DNA of 64,000 bases. Source: Flammula alnicola (taxonomy: Eukaryota > Basidiomycota > Agaricomycetes > Agaricales > Strophariaceae). How positions within the stretch are numbered: position 1 is the first letter of the stretch; each line of letters starts with the position of its first letter. Where the stretch lies: NCBI GenBank assembly GCA_015499995.1, contig JADNRV010000013.1:458075-522074 (forward strand), given 5' to 3'. Made by a program: the position numbers and the translations under genes. Under the pieces are notes generated by a model, which searched no databases, was not told the DNA's origin, and was given only the letters and a program-made list of their open reading frames with translations. This document shows, piece by piece, positions 25,697 through 37,973 of this stretch.

Positions 25697-28573
25697 TAAA
25701 AAAACTTGCGCTTCGCCTGCTTCTCATCCACCGCATCTTAACATGCACATGCTTCGGCACAACGCCCGGCATCGAACACGGCTCGATGCTCTTCAGCCAC
25801 TCGTCGCCGTCGTCCTCGTCCGCCTCGTCGTGGTCATCATGGTCCACGCAGTGCCCCGACGTGAACGTCGACGACGCGCTGCTCAGCACGCCCGGAGTCG
25901 ATCCCAACGCACCCCCAAGGCCACCACCCTCATCGAGGACGCGCGCGAGAGCCCCTCGCCGACGCGGCACCCGCACAGCAGCCCGCTCGTCTTGCCCTTG
26001 CCCTTGAGGAGGTCGGTCAGCGTACACCGCGAGGCGGGCTCGACGAACAGCATGCGGCGAGTGCGGGCCGCGTCTCGCGGGGCAGCAGCCTGAAATCGAC
26101 TCGGAGCCTCCGCCGTGGAAGTCGTCACGCTGTCTGAGCGTTGTCTGCGCTTCGCCGGGTTGGCGGGGGCTGTGGGTGCAGGCGGTGGTGCGGGTCCATG
26201 TGGTACGACTGCCGGTGCTGGTGCTGGCGTTGGTGTTGGTGTGGCAACGACTGGCGTCGGCGGTATAACCTGCGGCTCCAGCGGGTGCACCGTCGGCGTC
26301 TCGCTCGTCTCGCTCGTCTCATGCACCAACGCACCACTCCTCCTCCCCCTATCCACACTCGCACGATCATTCTCATACCCTCCTCCTCGTCACTCTCCTC
26401 TGCAATCTGTATATCCGTCAACGAGCTCTCCCGATCCCTCTCACTAATATAACTCTCCCTATCCTATCTCTAACGCTCGAGGTCATCCGCGTGCTGGTAG
26501 TCGACTGACTAACGCCCGTACCCGTCAGCGTCAAGCGCCCCTCCGATATGCAGCGCCCGCCCAGCGAGGGCCGTCGGGCGGGTTGGCTCGGGCGTTACCA
26601 CATCATCGTCATCGTCCGCGCTAGGTACGGGCTAATCGGCAAACTCTCCGTCGAATTTCCCGGGCGCGCAAACGTCAGCACGGAGGGTCCATCTCCACCT
26701 CCTGCGCGCTCTCCGACGGGCGCAGCAGCAGCCCACCGGCTCCAGCAGCAGGCGCACCACCTTTGATGTTCACATGCGGCAGGGGGTACATGCTCTGGCA
26801 ATGCGCCGGCGGACTGTGCGGGCCCACCGTCTCCAGCACGAGTCGGTGCTTCTCCGTCTCCTGCGCGGTGGTGGCACCAGCACCAGCACCGGCACCGCTC
26901 CCACTGACAAAGCGCGAGGGCGGATCCGTTATCGCGGTGCTCTGCGAGTCCGACACGCCCCCCTCGCCGCCCCCGCCCGACGAGTCCGTCAGTATCGACG
27001 TCGTCTCGGACGAGCCGGTGCTGGCGCTGTGCGATGAGTCGTGGTCGCGCACGATGGTGGTGCTGCTGGGTCGTGGTGTTGTTGTACGACTCTGTCGGTA
27101 TCGCTGGTGATGGGCATGTGGGGCATGGTCGCCCCGCGTGCAGGGACCCTGCGACCCTCGCCATCAGGCTCTGATGGCCGAGAAGGTGAGGTTGGGACTG
27201 CTGCCGCTTGGGAGGCTTTGGTGTTGGCTTGACGGAGAGGTCGGGGTGGGCTGTGACGAAGGCCTTGAAGCTCGGGTCTGTCTTGGGGTCCGGTATCTTC
27301 CACGGGAAGCGCCGGAGGACCATGCAGAGAAGATGATAGCGAGACTCCATACGTCAGTCTTGCGGGGGTCGTAGGACTCGCTGCTGAGAACCTCGGGGGC
27401 GAGATAGGGATCGCTGCCGACAATGCCGGTGGCAGGGGTATGTGCCTTGCCCGGATAATGAAATACGGTAGCGGTTCCAAAGTCGATAAGTTTGACGACG
27501 TTGTCTGTGGTCATGACGCAGTTATCGAGCTTGAGGTCCCGGTGGGCGAGGCCCATCTCGTGGAGGTATTCTACGCCGTCGCATATTTGACGAAAGACGC
27601 AGTAGATTTCAGGGCGGCACATCTTGCCGGACATGACGACCGAGAAGAGATCATAGGGGGCAAACTCCATGACCTAGAGAGATATGAGAGGGAAAATTGA
27701 ATGAGATAAGGAAAACAAACCTCATAATAGTGGCCATGGTCGAATACGATGTCGACAGTTTCGATGATATTAGGGTGCTTGAGAGTGGAGCCTACGCAGA
27801 ATTCAGCGGTGACTTTTTCTGGTACTCCTTTTCTGATTCGCCGGAACGTTTTGGACGGAACTCTTTGACGGCGTAGACCTGACCGCCGTTCTTGCCCTTG
27901 ATAAGACGAACAGTGCCGCCAGCGCCACTGCCGAGCATGCGGCCCCACTTTCCGTACTTTTTGGAGAGATGGGCCTGGGTAGCGTCATGGAGGGAGGATA
28001 TGGGAGTGTGTGGTAGTGGAGGATGGGGGTGATGGGGGTGTGATTCTGCAATTGGGGAATGTGAATCTGAGGGTGACGGAGTTCGGTCCTTGCTCTGCTT
28101 TACGGGCTTTGGAGTGCGAGGAGCAGCTGGGGCGGGCTGCTGGCTGTTGTTGTCTGTGACGGGGGAGGCAGTATTGGAGTGTGGTGGATGGATGGGGTGA
28201 GGTAGATGGTGGTTGAGGAAACGCTTGAGGTCGTGGAGAGGCCCATGGTGATGTTTATGGGGGGCGTCCAACGGAGGATGGTTGTGGTCTTGCATGAAGG
28301 AGGGTTTGCGGGCGAAGCGGAAACGGGAGGATTTAGAGGCAGCAGAGTTATTCGACTCGCGACTCGGCGACGAACTTCGGCGGGGGGATGACTGAGACCT
28401 CTGCGTTAATAATAGACCGACCACTCCTCTGCGGCAACACTCACCTCTTCATTGTTGCTCTCATCGCATCCCGGCACTCCCAGCAGATTAGGAGACGACA
28501 GACTCGCGGGCTGTGGGGACCTACTTGTGTCGATAACGAGGGAGTTGTCAGGGGTGGTGGGGGAAGGGGCCAT
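25697..28573 (-). CDS. HRK1/SAT4-type Ser/Thr kinase with multiple frame breaks
   Basis: Resembles the fungal HRK1/HAL4(SAT4)/NPR1 kinase group, which tunes plasma-membrane transporters. The start at 28573 gives [17 protein letters not shown] and a long disordered N-terminus rich in His and Pro. The kinase domain has [22 protein letters not shown] with the ATP-binding Lys, [17 protein letters not shown] and [17 protein letters not shown], so catalytic residues are present. The frame changes by one base at about 27814-27818 (A/T run), 27328-27333, 26376-26384, 26056-26062 and 25731-25734, with less certain shifts near 27050 and 25900. Each time family-like sequence resumes (for example [20 protein letters not shown]). 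The usual aromatic C-terminus (QAKRKFF) is readable just before 25697. Either consensus errors or a decaying gene. Confidence 0.75.
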
Positions 28574-30369
28574 GTCTAGTATGTAGATGGGAGAGATGGC
28601 GGTTGCGTAGATGAGAGAGGACCTGAGAGCGGTGTGGAGAGCTGTTGGGGATCCCATGTGACGGCCAATCGAGAGCAACAGTCAAATCTACAACTGTCAG
28701 CCATGATTCTCGGCTTGCATCCTTCCGCTTCGCCGATCTCGGCTTATCGGCCATCCTCCGCCAAGCTGTCATCTTCTTGACATTTCCTTTCTCCCGCCTC
28801 TTAAACCGACGTCACCCACTCCTCTTCCACTTACCTCGGGTGAATACCCACCACACAGCCCTGACTGGACATTATTTAAATATACAGGAACTCGACCCGT
28901 ATCGTCCCTCTATTTCTCCTGATCTTTTCCGTGATCAACGAACGCCATGCACCACTCTCTCTTAACGGAGTCTAATCTCATTGAGTGCGTACATACGTAT
29001 GAACTCATACCGCGTCCCCTTCAAGCGATGCCTTCGGGATTCCTCGTCGCGATCACCCGAACACATCGATCCTTCCGTCGATCCTTTACTCTGCTTGCCT
29101 CCGCTTCGCTCAACTCCTACATGTGCTATTGACTAAACAACCCATTTCAAGAACATACATACGGACGCACGTTTGTTCATTTCTGTACATCAGTTTATCT
29201 TGGACACCCTCTTGGACATCTTGGCAGTTGAAAATCCGAGTCTGCACCGCGGTCAAGAATACTCAAGAGCAGCTTGGGCGTATGACGTGCTTGGGGATCT
29301 CGCATGTATTCAATTCAGCCGACAACTCGGTGCGCGGGCGGCGCGGCGCGTATCCGATTACCGCACCACAATTATCCCTCTCTTCCTCTATGCCAACGCT
29401 GCATTTTATCTTTTCATTCCACAGGATCTGGACGCACTTCTCCATACAGCCTCGAACTCAAGAATTAAGGTAAGCGCAGTTACAAAAAAGAGCTCTCGAG
29501 TCTCCAGTGCATGCATACATAGCCGTCGGCTTATGTCTTATGCTATCTCCTACAGCTCCCAAGCACATCTTTACAGTTTCAAGCTATCCCTTACTGTCCC
29601 CAAGCACATCTTTACCGCAGGCAGACGTTATCATCCTAGTACGATGAGCCGGCGGCAGTTTGAGGCTCAAACTCCGCAGCCGAAATCCGAGTCCGCGTCC
29701 GGGCTCCGTCGGACAAGTCACGATCGGAATCGATCCGCCCGCCGGACGGATGAACATTGAATAACCGCTATAACCGGCCTCGCGCTTATCTTACGGTTGT
29801 CTTAATTACAAATATTCGGTGCGCGCTCGCCGATCGTCTTGTATCCGTCGTCCGTTACTCGCCGTCTCACTTCCGTTGTGCACCGTCACTAACCGTCATC
29901 GGATAGGGCCTAAGCGTGGTTTTGCGTGCAAATGACCTACATATGACGCGTCGGTGAGGCGCTCTCGGTGATTTGTCTGGGTTATGCAGACTGAGATGAC
30001 TAAATGCAAGTGCTGGCCAATGGCCAATATGCCTGCTAGTACATGCGAGGCGCATCGTGTTTCGTGTAAAATGCATGCTTTGCGCTGTGGATGGGTATGT
30101 AAGTGACAGAACCTACGCCTATTCTTAGAATCGTATCCTGGTATGTCGTAAAGCGGTATCAGTCAGCGGACATAGCGCACACGGTGTGCTTTGAACGGAA
30201 TTTGATTATTTCGCCTGGTACTTATCTCTCAATTCATTTCAAATTGAGTCGACGTTTCGTGCGCGGTACGCCACAAGGACCTCAAGCTGATGCCTTTGGC
30301 TATTTATTGTATTCGGCAAATCTCGCCCATCTATCATGGATGCGTTAACGTTAACGTTCATATGCTGTT

Positions 30370-30770
30370 AGATACCAGTGAGTATCAATAGTTTACCATG
30401 GCCCCGAAAATAGCTCACGAGTTGACTGGTTACAGCATCTACGTACTTACACGCAGTCACGGCCTGACCAACGATGGGCGTTTTTGAACTTGGAATTTCT
30501 CCCGAATTTTTCCTAGTGGTAATTTACTTATCTCTGATTCTCTGTTGAGTTGTTGATGTTTTGTGTGGGCGGCGCGCCGCGTGCGCCACTCGGGCCTCGA
30601 ATTGATGGCGGTTTATCCTGCTTTCGGGGCCTATCGTGCAATTCGTCTATCATAAATGTGTATGTACCAGAAAGTATCTATAGTCGATATATTCGCCGAC
30701 ATCACCGAATCACTTTCCCTACCATGGTCTCGAAAATAACTTAACTGGTTGCAGCACATTCGGGCCACTA
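30370..30770. repeat. Pair of diverged direct repeats
   Basis: The segment near 30374-30440 (CCAGTGAGTATCAATAGT, then TACCATGGCCCCGAAAATAG, then a GACTGGTTACAGCA stretch) recurs near 30666-30765 as CCAGAAAGTATCTATAGT, TACCATGGTCTCGAAAATAA and AACTGGTTGCAGCA. The second copy carries about 35 extra bases. They look like two old copies of one element. Confidence 0.6.
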
Positions 30771-31154
30771 TTGGTGAGTCTGATTGATTAACCGCCCGTC
30801 GACATCATGCCGTTGGTTGCGAGGTTTCTTCGCTTCTCTACAGGCTTAAGCTTTGTGGGCGCTCTTGATGGATGGATATCAGAAATTGATATTAGTTGCT
30901 GTATGAACCGCAGCTGTTGGGTCTCCTAAAACGTAGTCTCTCCTAGCCAGACTGCGATATATGTGATGTGCCCTAAAACGTGGTTCAAACGTTCACTGAC
31001 TGACAGTGACTGTCGTAGTTTTATATAATCCCAGAACAAATCAGCACTAGTACCGGTGCTCCGAGTCGACGCTAATCCAACACTCTACATAGTAACTTCC
31101 AGCCTAGCCATATAGGCGCTCGAGTTTGTCCTCTAAAAGCAGCCTGGGTTGCAC

Positions 31155-31611
31155 AGCAAATCCAGAGGCGCCTAGACTCGCACAGATCGGTGGCTCAATG
31201 TGATAGCGTTGTCGAGTCGTCGGGAAAACGGTCAATTGAAAGTGGGAACAGGGTTTATTAATTAATTTAGCGCATATGCTGAAGTACACGCATTTGCCTC
31301 TGAAGTCCGAATAAATTAATATTATGACTCTACCGACCTAGCCATTGAGTGCCGCCCTAGTAGCTGGACACTCCTCGAGTACTCACTCGTACTCGCGGCT
31401 GTGTTTCACAGAAAATCCAGAGGCGCCTGGACTCGCAGATATCTGTGGCTGCGCCCCACAAAAATGTGCGATGCCATTGCCGATGTAAAATATAATAAAC
31501 CCGTGGCCTTGAGCTTGAGGCCTGAGGCCTGAGGCTTGTAGTGGCGTTGTGCGAAAATGGACAATTAAAAGTGGGCACAGGGCATATTAATTAATTTAGC
31601 GCGCGTGCTAT
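31155..31611. repeat. Pair of diverged direct repeats, second copy with insertion
   Basis: Copy A (about 31155-31281) and copy B (about 31410-31611) share AATCCAGAGGCGCCTAGACT / AATCCAGAGGCGCCTGGACT at the left. At the right they share AAGTGGGAACAGGG / AAGTGGGCACAGGG and then TATTAATTAATTTAGCGC. Copy B has roughly 75 extra bases in the middle, including short CCTGAGG repeats. Confidence 0.75.
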
Positions 31612-33694
31612 TGAATGTATACATGGGCCCAGGCAGGATCCAGTGGGTCTGGGGAAGGGCGCGGCATGGCGGGGAAACTGCCTCGAGGTCCCTTCAAGTG
31701 CAAGTCTAAGTGTAGCGGTTCAGGAGTAGTAGGGCGTGTGTAGTTGGTTATATTTATGTATGGGCGTGATCGACATGTACTTGAGGTTGGCCGCGCCGGT
31801 GGGAAGAGGGCGGCTTATTTGGGCTTGAACGTTGAACCTCCGAACTCGCGTTCAAACGTTCGAGTTGAATTCGACATTTCGAATGCCTGTTTAGTATTAG
31901 TCTTGAGGCGAGGGTATCTGACTACTGTGACCAGTCAAAACGACAAATACAGTGGAACCAACGAGTCGACCTTGAATATTTGAATGATAAATTAATCTTG
32001 CCATGGCCTTCTTGTGGGCAACGGTAAACATGCTATGTGCGTACATTCGCCTCGACCTGGAATATGCGTCCTTCACCTGAAGTGTTCGCTCTTTGGGCAG
32101 CTGGATCTATATCTGAGTCCCAGTTTCGAGTAAGTATCATATACGATGGACAAACCCATTTCCGGACTTACAATCCAAACAATTAGCCCACACACACCTT
32201 ATCTGTCCCCGATTAACCCTGGTCCAAAGATCCCATTAAATGAAGCACAAGGGTCGATATCGCGTACGGAGCAAGCGCAAGAACTCCCGATTTGACTTTC
32301 AAATGATCTGCACTCGGGATTCCGATTTCCCAGTCATCTGCTTCTGCATCTTTCTGCATCCATATACTTACGACGGAACCTTTAGGTACATACATAGTAC
32401 GCGCCGCGCTCGGCAGGCCCACATATGTCGCAGGACCGTGGGCCGAACCAATAAATTGATAATCTGCGTCCCATTGCTATTTTATCGGTTATTGTAAGCC
32501 CAGAGTAGGAATCAGGTCAGACAGCCTGAGGGTCGAGAAGAGACTGCAGGGCTCGGCGCAAGACAGCGCAAGACCTGTGGCGACGCCGCAGGACGTCCAG
32601 CTTCAAAGATTCCAATTGTCAAAGTTGCTTTAGCTAATGACAGGGAGATGTCAAAGGAGGCACAAAGGTCCACAAGAAGCCCTAAGAGGTCCCCACAATA
32701 TCGCAATAGGCGAATGCGGTCCGAGAAACCGGCTGAGGCTAATAGTAATAAGTATCACGGTTATTAACATCGACCAAAATGCGGAGGCACATGAATGGAA
32801 ATTTACCATATGTAGTTGAGGGGAGCCTCCATGGTTATGCTCATGAAAAGGATAGTACCAGTGTGCCATCAGGATTGCTTCACTCGCGAATGATTATTGC
32901 TAGCGTCAGTCAGCATGCCACTTCTGTATCATGCAGGACTGGCCAGATTACTTATTGCCGTAAATTTTAAATCCTCTGGCCTTGTCCCATGTACGTCTGA
33001 ATATTCTTAGTGAATGAATTATCGCCCATAGGTGAGTGGGAATGTACCTTACTGCGGGTCCCGAGGAGATTGTAGATGGATTGTAATTTCTTCACCCTTG
33101 CCGTGAGTTTCTTCTGCATACTATCATTGGCTTGCAGCCATTTATTTTATCGGCCCTTTACAAGTCAAAAAATGGGCCTGGTCAGCAAATAGTCTGAAAG
33201 TCGCAACGTAGACCTTATCGATTCGTTGGCGTATTAGGTTCTCCGCGCAGATTTTGGACGTAGTTCCAGAAGCTTTCAAGTGTCAGAAGCTTCAAAATTG
33301 ACCGGAACACAACGAGATGCCAGGATAAGACAGAATAGGACAAGACCAAGACAGAATATAAGCCGCACATACAGCGATGCCACGGATGAGGTCCAATTGA
33401 ACGAATGACTTCCGCCATCCAAACAAGCTGTTTTCGTCTGAATATCCTACGAATGATAATAAATTTAGCGCGTGAAGTAACGTCAATCATTTTTGCTATT
33501 GCTTGACCATGGAGTGTTACTTAGTAATACACGCGCATTCTCTTCTAAGCACTGCGGAAAAACCAACAATGAGTCACACTTGCGGCGAAAATGCTTCTCG
33601 AACCAACGGCTTACTGAAAATCATATATATTCGTCCAGGCACCGCACATACCCATGACACAGACGTACGGAGACAAAGAAAGACAGACACACAT

Positions 33695-36569
33695 CTATCC
33701 CAAATCGTCCGCTTCGCGCTTCCGTTTCATCTCCCGCGAAACTTTGTGCTGGGCTGCCTCGTGTTTGGCCAACTCCGGGGAACCTTGGACACAGGACTCT
33801 TCGAAATCTCTGAAAAAGTAAACAGATGTCATAATTATCAGTACACAAGATATCTTCGACAGACCCCCCCGTGTAACGCACCTTGTCTTAGGTCGTACCT
33901 GGTAAAAGATTGAGGTGGTGAGAACTGCGGTACAAAGAAATAAGGTTGATCACTCACATGACCTCGTCATCATCGTTCGTTAGGAACGTTATAGATATAC
34001 CCATCTTACCAGCACGTCCAGTACGACCTGGCAAAACCCGATCATGAGAAAAGACTCCTTCGAGAACAAAAGAAGAAGAAGAATTCACCAATACGATGGA
34101 CATAAGCCTCAATTGTGTTTGCCATTTGGAAGTTGATGACCAGACTAACGTCTTGGACATCAATACCACGGCCAGCCAAATCAGTGGCTACAAGAACATC
34201 CGCTTCGCCGTTGCGCAAAGATTGCAAAGATGCCTCTCGCTGTTCTTGATTTTTGCCTGAGTGAAGAGTTGCGGCGTTCCACTGTAAAAAAAAATAGATG
34301 AAGATGAAGCAAAAGCACAAATCAAGCACGAGATACGTACCCCTGCCCGAGAAAGATCTTTGGCAACCATGTCTGCCGTTTTCTTTTGGTTGACGAAGAC
34401 AATAATCGGAGAGGCGAACTGGCCGCTGTTGAGAATTTCGAGAAGCTTCTGCCTGATATCGGAAGAATGGTCATGACGGTTATATCTTTCGATAAACAAA
34501 ACACTTGCTTTTTCTTCTCGTCTCCGTTGACGAATTCCACCCGTTGTTCGACGGTGTCAACAGCACGTCCAGCTTCACCAATTGTGATAATGGCAGGTTT
34601 CTTAAGGTACTTTCGAGCCAGGCGCTCAACGGCGGCAGGCATCGTAGCAGAGAAAAGAGTTGTAACGCGAGTTCGTCCTTTCTTCACCAGGGTTTCACCA
34701 TCGACGTCCATTTGCTCGCCTTGGTCCTCGCCTTGCATCGTTTCACTTGGGAGGGCATCCAATATGAAAGTTAGATCATTTTCGAATCCGAGGTGGACCA
34801 TACGATCGGCTTCATCCATGACCACGTAACGACACTGCGAAAGCACGAGTACGCGTCGTTCAATGACATCTTTGAGACGACCAGGGGTAGCGATAATGAT
34901 TTCAGCGCCTTCACGCAAGTTGAATTGTTGTTCTTCAACAGCTCTCTATTAAATATGCGTTGGTTGTGAATAAATAAAAGCATCGAATAAATGGAACGAA
35001 AACTTACTCCTCCAACAATGGAAACACACTTGAAGCCCAGAGGCGATGCAAACTTGCGTGCTTCGCTTTCAATTTGCTGCGCCAATTCACGTGTAGGAGC
35101 CATGATGAGCGCATATGGACCCAGATGCCGATTCTCGTCCGTGAAAGGTGGAAGACTGGAGATGAATGCCAACATGGGAATGACGAACGCAGCAGTTTTA
35201 CCGGAACCTATAAGAAAAGATAAATGGTATTGTAATGCAAAGGCTCTTGATCTGACCTGTCTCAGCAATTCCAATAATGTCGCGATTTTGCAGACCGATT
35301 GGAATAGCCTGCCGTTGGATGGGTGATGGTTCTTTGTAGCCGATTTTGGCAATACATTCCAAAATGGATTCAGGTATGATGGATTCTTGCCAAGAACGCA
35401 GGGGATGAGGAATCATACCACCTAATTTGTATTGAAGAGTCAGCACTGAAAGGAGATACAATGCTGGAACATGGAACATACCTCTCGCTGAAATACTGAA
35501 GTCCTCCCTGAAGATACGCCAATCACGTTCTTTCATTTCATCAAGGGGCTTCTCAGTCCAATGCCTATCGTCGTAGCCCACTTTGGCAGCATTTCTCCGC
35601 TCCATGGCATCCGCCAATTGGACGCCAACAGCACCACCACCCGAGCTCTTTCGTGGGCCACTTCCTCCACCATCGTCCATTCCAGCTAGCCTTCCTCTTC
35701 CAAACATCACTTGAGCACCCTGACGGTTACTTCCGACAGCATTAGGAGAGTCTTCAGCGAATGTGTCATCCTGAGCATCCCAGTCGAATACGAATTTCCT
35801 GTCATTCATTTTACGGATTTTGCGCTTCTTCTTATCGACTCCTAGATATCGAGACCTAATGGCCGAGAGATCGTTATCGGTCATGGGGGGCACATAAGTA
35901 TCGGAGCCGTTCATATCCAGGGATGGCGGGCCCATAGAACCTGGCGACATGTTAGAGTCAAACGATGCTGAACCGTTCGTGGCTTTGCCACGTTCGGCTC
36001 GAGGACCAGTAGGCACATTTTGGAAGCCCTCGCGAGGCCGTCGGTCGTCCTGTGCCGACTGCTGAGGAGGTGGTTGTTGTCGACCGCCTCGAGGGCCATC
36101 GCGATCACGTCTTCCTGAACGGTCGTTACGGTCGCCTCGGTCGCGCTCTTGGTTAGAGTATCTGTCTTGGTCTGTGGTTTACGAAATAGAAAGAAAATAA
36201 AGGTGCATCAATGAGAACAAAACCCACTGGAAGGAAGTACTGAAAGCACTAACGTCGGCCGCCTCCACCACCACCGTACTTGTTGCTTCTTTCTCGTTGC
36301 GATATCTCATCCGCCTGAGACTCCAATGTTTCGCGATCCCGACGAGAAGCTTCAGACCGTTCCTTTTCTTCCCGTATTTCCTGTGCTCTCTTGGCTATGG
36401 CAAGTTTAGCACGTTCTTCCTTCGACAGAAATTTCGGCTGTTGTGGAGGCTCAGTAATAATGAATAGGCAGAAGAGCGAGAAACAAACCTTTGACGCTGC
36501 TTCCTTCTCCTCCCGTTGTTTTTGTAGGAGATTTTCAATGGAAAGTGGTTCTGAACGATGACCCTCCAT
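33695..36569 (-). CDS. PRP28: PRP28-type DEAD-box pre-mRNA splicing helicase
   Basis: The U5 snRNP RNA helicase that swaps U1 for U6 at the 5' splice site. The start at 36569 gives [20 protein letters not shown], then [20 protein letters not shown], an Arg/Asp-rich stretch, and the family segment [20 protein letters not shown]. The helicase core shows [20 protein letters not shown] (Q motif), [11 protein letters not shown] (motif I across an intron), [86 protein letters not shown] and [11 protein letters not shown]. The last exon has two AG acceptors two bases apart (33810-33811 and 33808-33809). Only the downstream one gives the conserved end [20 protein letters not shown] and ADDLG. Confidence 0.95.
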
Positions 36570-36750
36570 CGTGTTGGAGGTATGGATCAAGTTGCGCTAA
36601 CACGACTGACGCGGATCGGTCCCGTTTTGCCTTCCTTTTTTGGAGGCCTATAATTTCTGCTTCCATGATCCAGATATTGAAAGGGCATCCCAACGGCATC
36701 CTTGACTTGTCTGATACCTCGTACTTCTCTCTCTGTACAGCTCAACCTCA
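36570..36750. promoter_or_regulatory. Bidirectional promoter of PRP28 and the EF-hand-like gene
   Basis: A 181-bp spacer between two divergent start codons (36569 minus, 36751 plus). Both promoters must fit here or extend into the genes. No motif identified. Confidence 0.55.
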
Positions 36751-37325
36751 ATGTCCGAATCAGAATCCCAGAGCTCGCCAAATTCCCTACTCCTCGATGA
36801 TGAAGGTGGAATTACGGATCAGGTATTCGAACAGCTCTCGATCATCTTTTTGACGGTGTTAATCGCATGCGCTAGCTAGAGGCCTGCTTGAAACATATAT
36901 TCGCCAAATATTGTACTCCCTCCGTGGAACGAACTTCTGACGAAAGTATCCTGCTCACACCGCCATCAAACGCGTATCTTTCGGACGACGGGTTACAGAA
37001 ATGGGCTCTCGAGACCAACGGAGAGCCATTCTCAGACGAGACGAGGGAAGAAGTGGTCGAGTCCTTCGATGTCACTGATGATGGAAATCTCACGTATGTT
37101 TACAATGGCGGTTGGAAAATTCTCTTTTGATTTTTTATACGTCACTTCAGTTTTAAGGGATTCCTACAACTGTACCAACTACAAACGGAAAATGAAGAAG
37201 ACGAGACTTGGAAAGATCTAGTGAGTGGTTCACCTTTCATGCTGGTCAGGTCGATGACACGGATACCTCGTGTCCAGCAAAAACATGGCTTCGATCGAAG
37301 TCTTAAACTTGTAAAAAGACCGTGA
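36751..37325 (+). CDS. Small EF-hand-like protein
   Basis: A short soluble protein of about 130 residues, four exons. The start at 36751 reads MSESESQSSPNSLLLDDEGG; the next exon begins LEACLKHIFAKYCTPS. The segment EEVVESFDVTDDGNLT with FKGFLQLYQLQTENEEDETW resembles one EF-hand loop (DVTDDGNLTFKGF), with acidic residues at positions 1, 5 and possibly 3, but lacking the usual Glu at position 12, so calcium binding is doubtful. The last exon gives QKHGFDRSLKLVKRP and stops at 37325. Related proteins are known only as hypothetical EF-hand-like proteins in fungi. Divergent from PRP28. Confidence 0.7.
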
Positions 37326-37590
37326 ACGTGGAGGAAGAAAGAAGACAATGCCTCGATTTACATAAATAATTTCGAGAAACCATCCCTGTTGAGGGGAACC
37401 AGGCATGGCCCGTCAAAGATGCATATATTTCTATTCTTTTTCATATATTCTTACTCCTCTGGGACACCGAGAGACATAGCCGCTTCAGCACACGGTGCCT
37501 ACTCACATAGCCGCTCGCTATCGAGCGGTCGCATGCGACACTTCCGCGTGCGGTTTATTTTCCCATCGATGGATATAGGCTCTGCACCTC

Positions 37591-37615
37591 AGGCCCAGTG
37601 AGAATGCCGGCGGTT
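37591..37615. repeat. Left inverted repeat flanking the HMG-box gene
   Basis: A 25-bp core that matches the reverse complement of 39281-39305 without mismatch. It begins AGGCCCAGTGAGAATG, and weaker similarity continues inward for about 30 more bases (to about 37646). Confidence 0.9.
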
Positions 37616-37973
37616 CAGTTTGGCTTAGATTGGTTGTGCTCGGTATTTACCAATTCCATTGGTTAAAATCGTTTACAATCTGTCAAAAAATGTAATTCTG
37701 TTGCTAGCTTGATTCTCCTCGCAGAATTTCCATTCCATGTCAATTCCATATTCTAAATTCATCCAACATCCGTCGTATTCACCTCCACACAGGGCACACT
37801 TTGCAGTTCTCTCGGCAAAGTTGTTACCTCACGTGACCAAGTAACGGCCACTTCAATCGGGGGCTGTGCTTCTCCACTGACTCGACTTCGACATTTTCTC
37901 TAAGTTTTCGCCCTAAGTTTCTTCCTTCCTCTTTGTGCCTCTCCTCGCTCTGCTTCAAACCATCCTTTCACCA

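Larger units (their letters stand above)
28574..33694. other. Gene-poor gap, 5.1 kb, with decayed repeats
   Basis: No frame here has a convincing domain, and no exon chain could be assembled. Two pairs of diverged direct repeats lie within it (about 30.37/30.66 kb and 31.16/31.41 kb). The bases around 28.6-29.1 kb should include the HRK1-like promoter, and 33.5-33.69 kb is the PRP28 3' side. The texture suggests old transposon remains or a non-coding RNA region, but neither can be shown. Confidence 0.5.

Noticed and set aside
27303..27358. Possible 56-nt intron GTATGG...GGAAG in the HRK1-like kinase that would avoid one frame break
   Set aside because: It would delete the conserved DVWSLAIIF and RRFPW segments of the kinase fold.
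25408..27374. Long plus-strand frames opposite the HRK1-like kinase
   Set aside because: They are Arg/Pro/Val-rich antisense shadows of GC-rich kinase sequence, with no domain of their own.
29173..29760. A 195-codon plus-strand frame in the gene-poor gap
   Set aside because: No recognisable domain. It contains a short direct repeat (CCAAGCACATCTTTAC twice) and Arg-rich low complexity, and no start context or introns support it.
32213..32422. Minus-strand frame with a YVPKGSVVSI motif, reminiscent of a cytochrome P450 segment
   Set aside because: The match is about ten residues; no heme-binding FxxGxxxC motif or other P450 part lies nearby.
33695..33809. Apparent frameshift in the PRP28 C-terminus at a run of four C
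   Set aside because: Using the second of two AG acceptors (exon from 33807) gives the conserved end without any indel.
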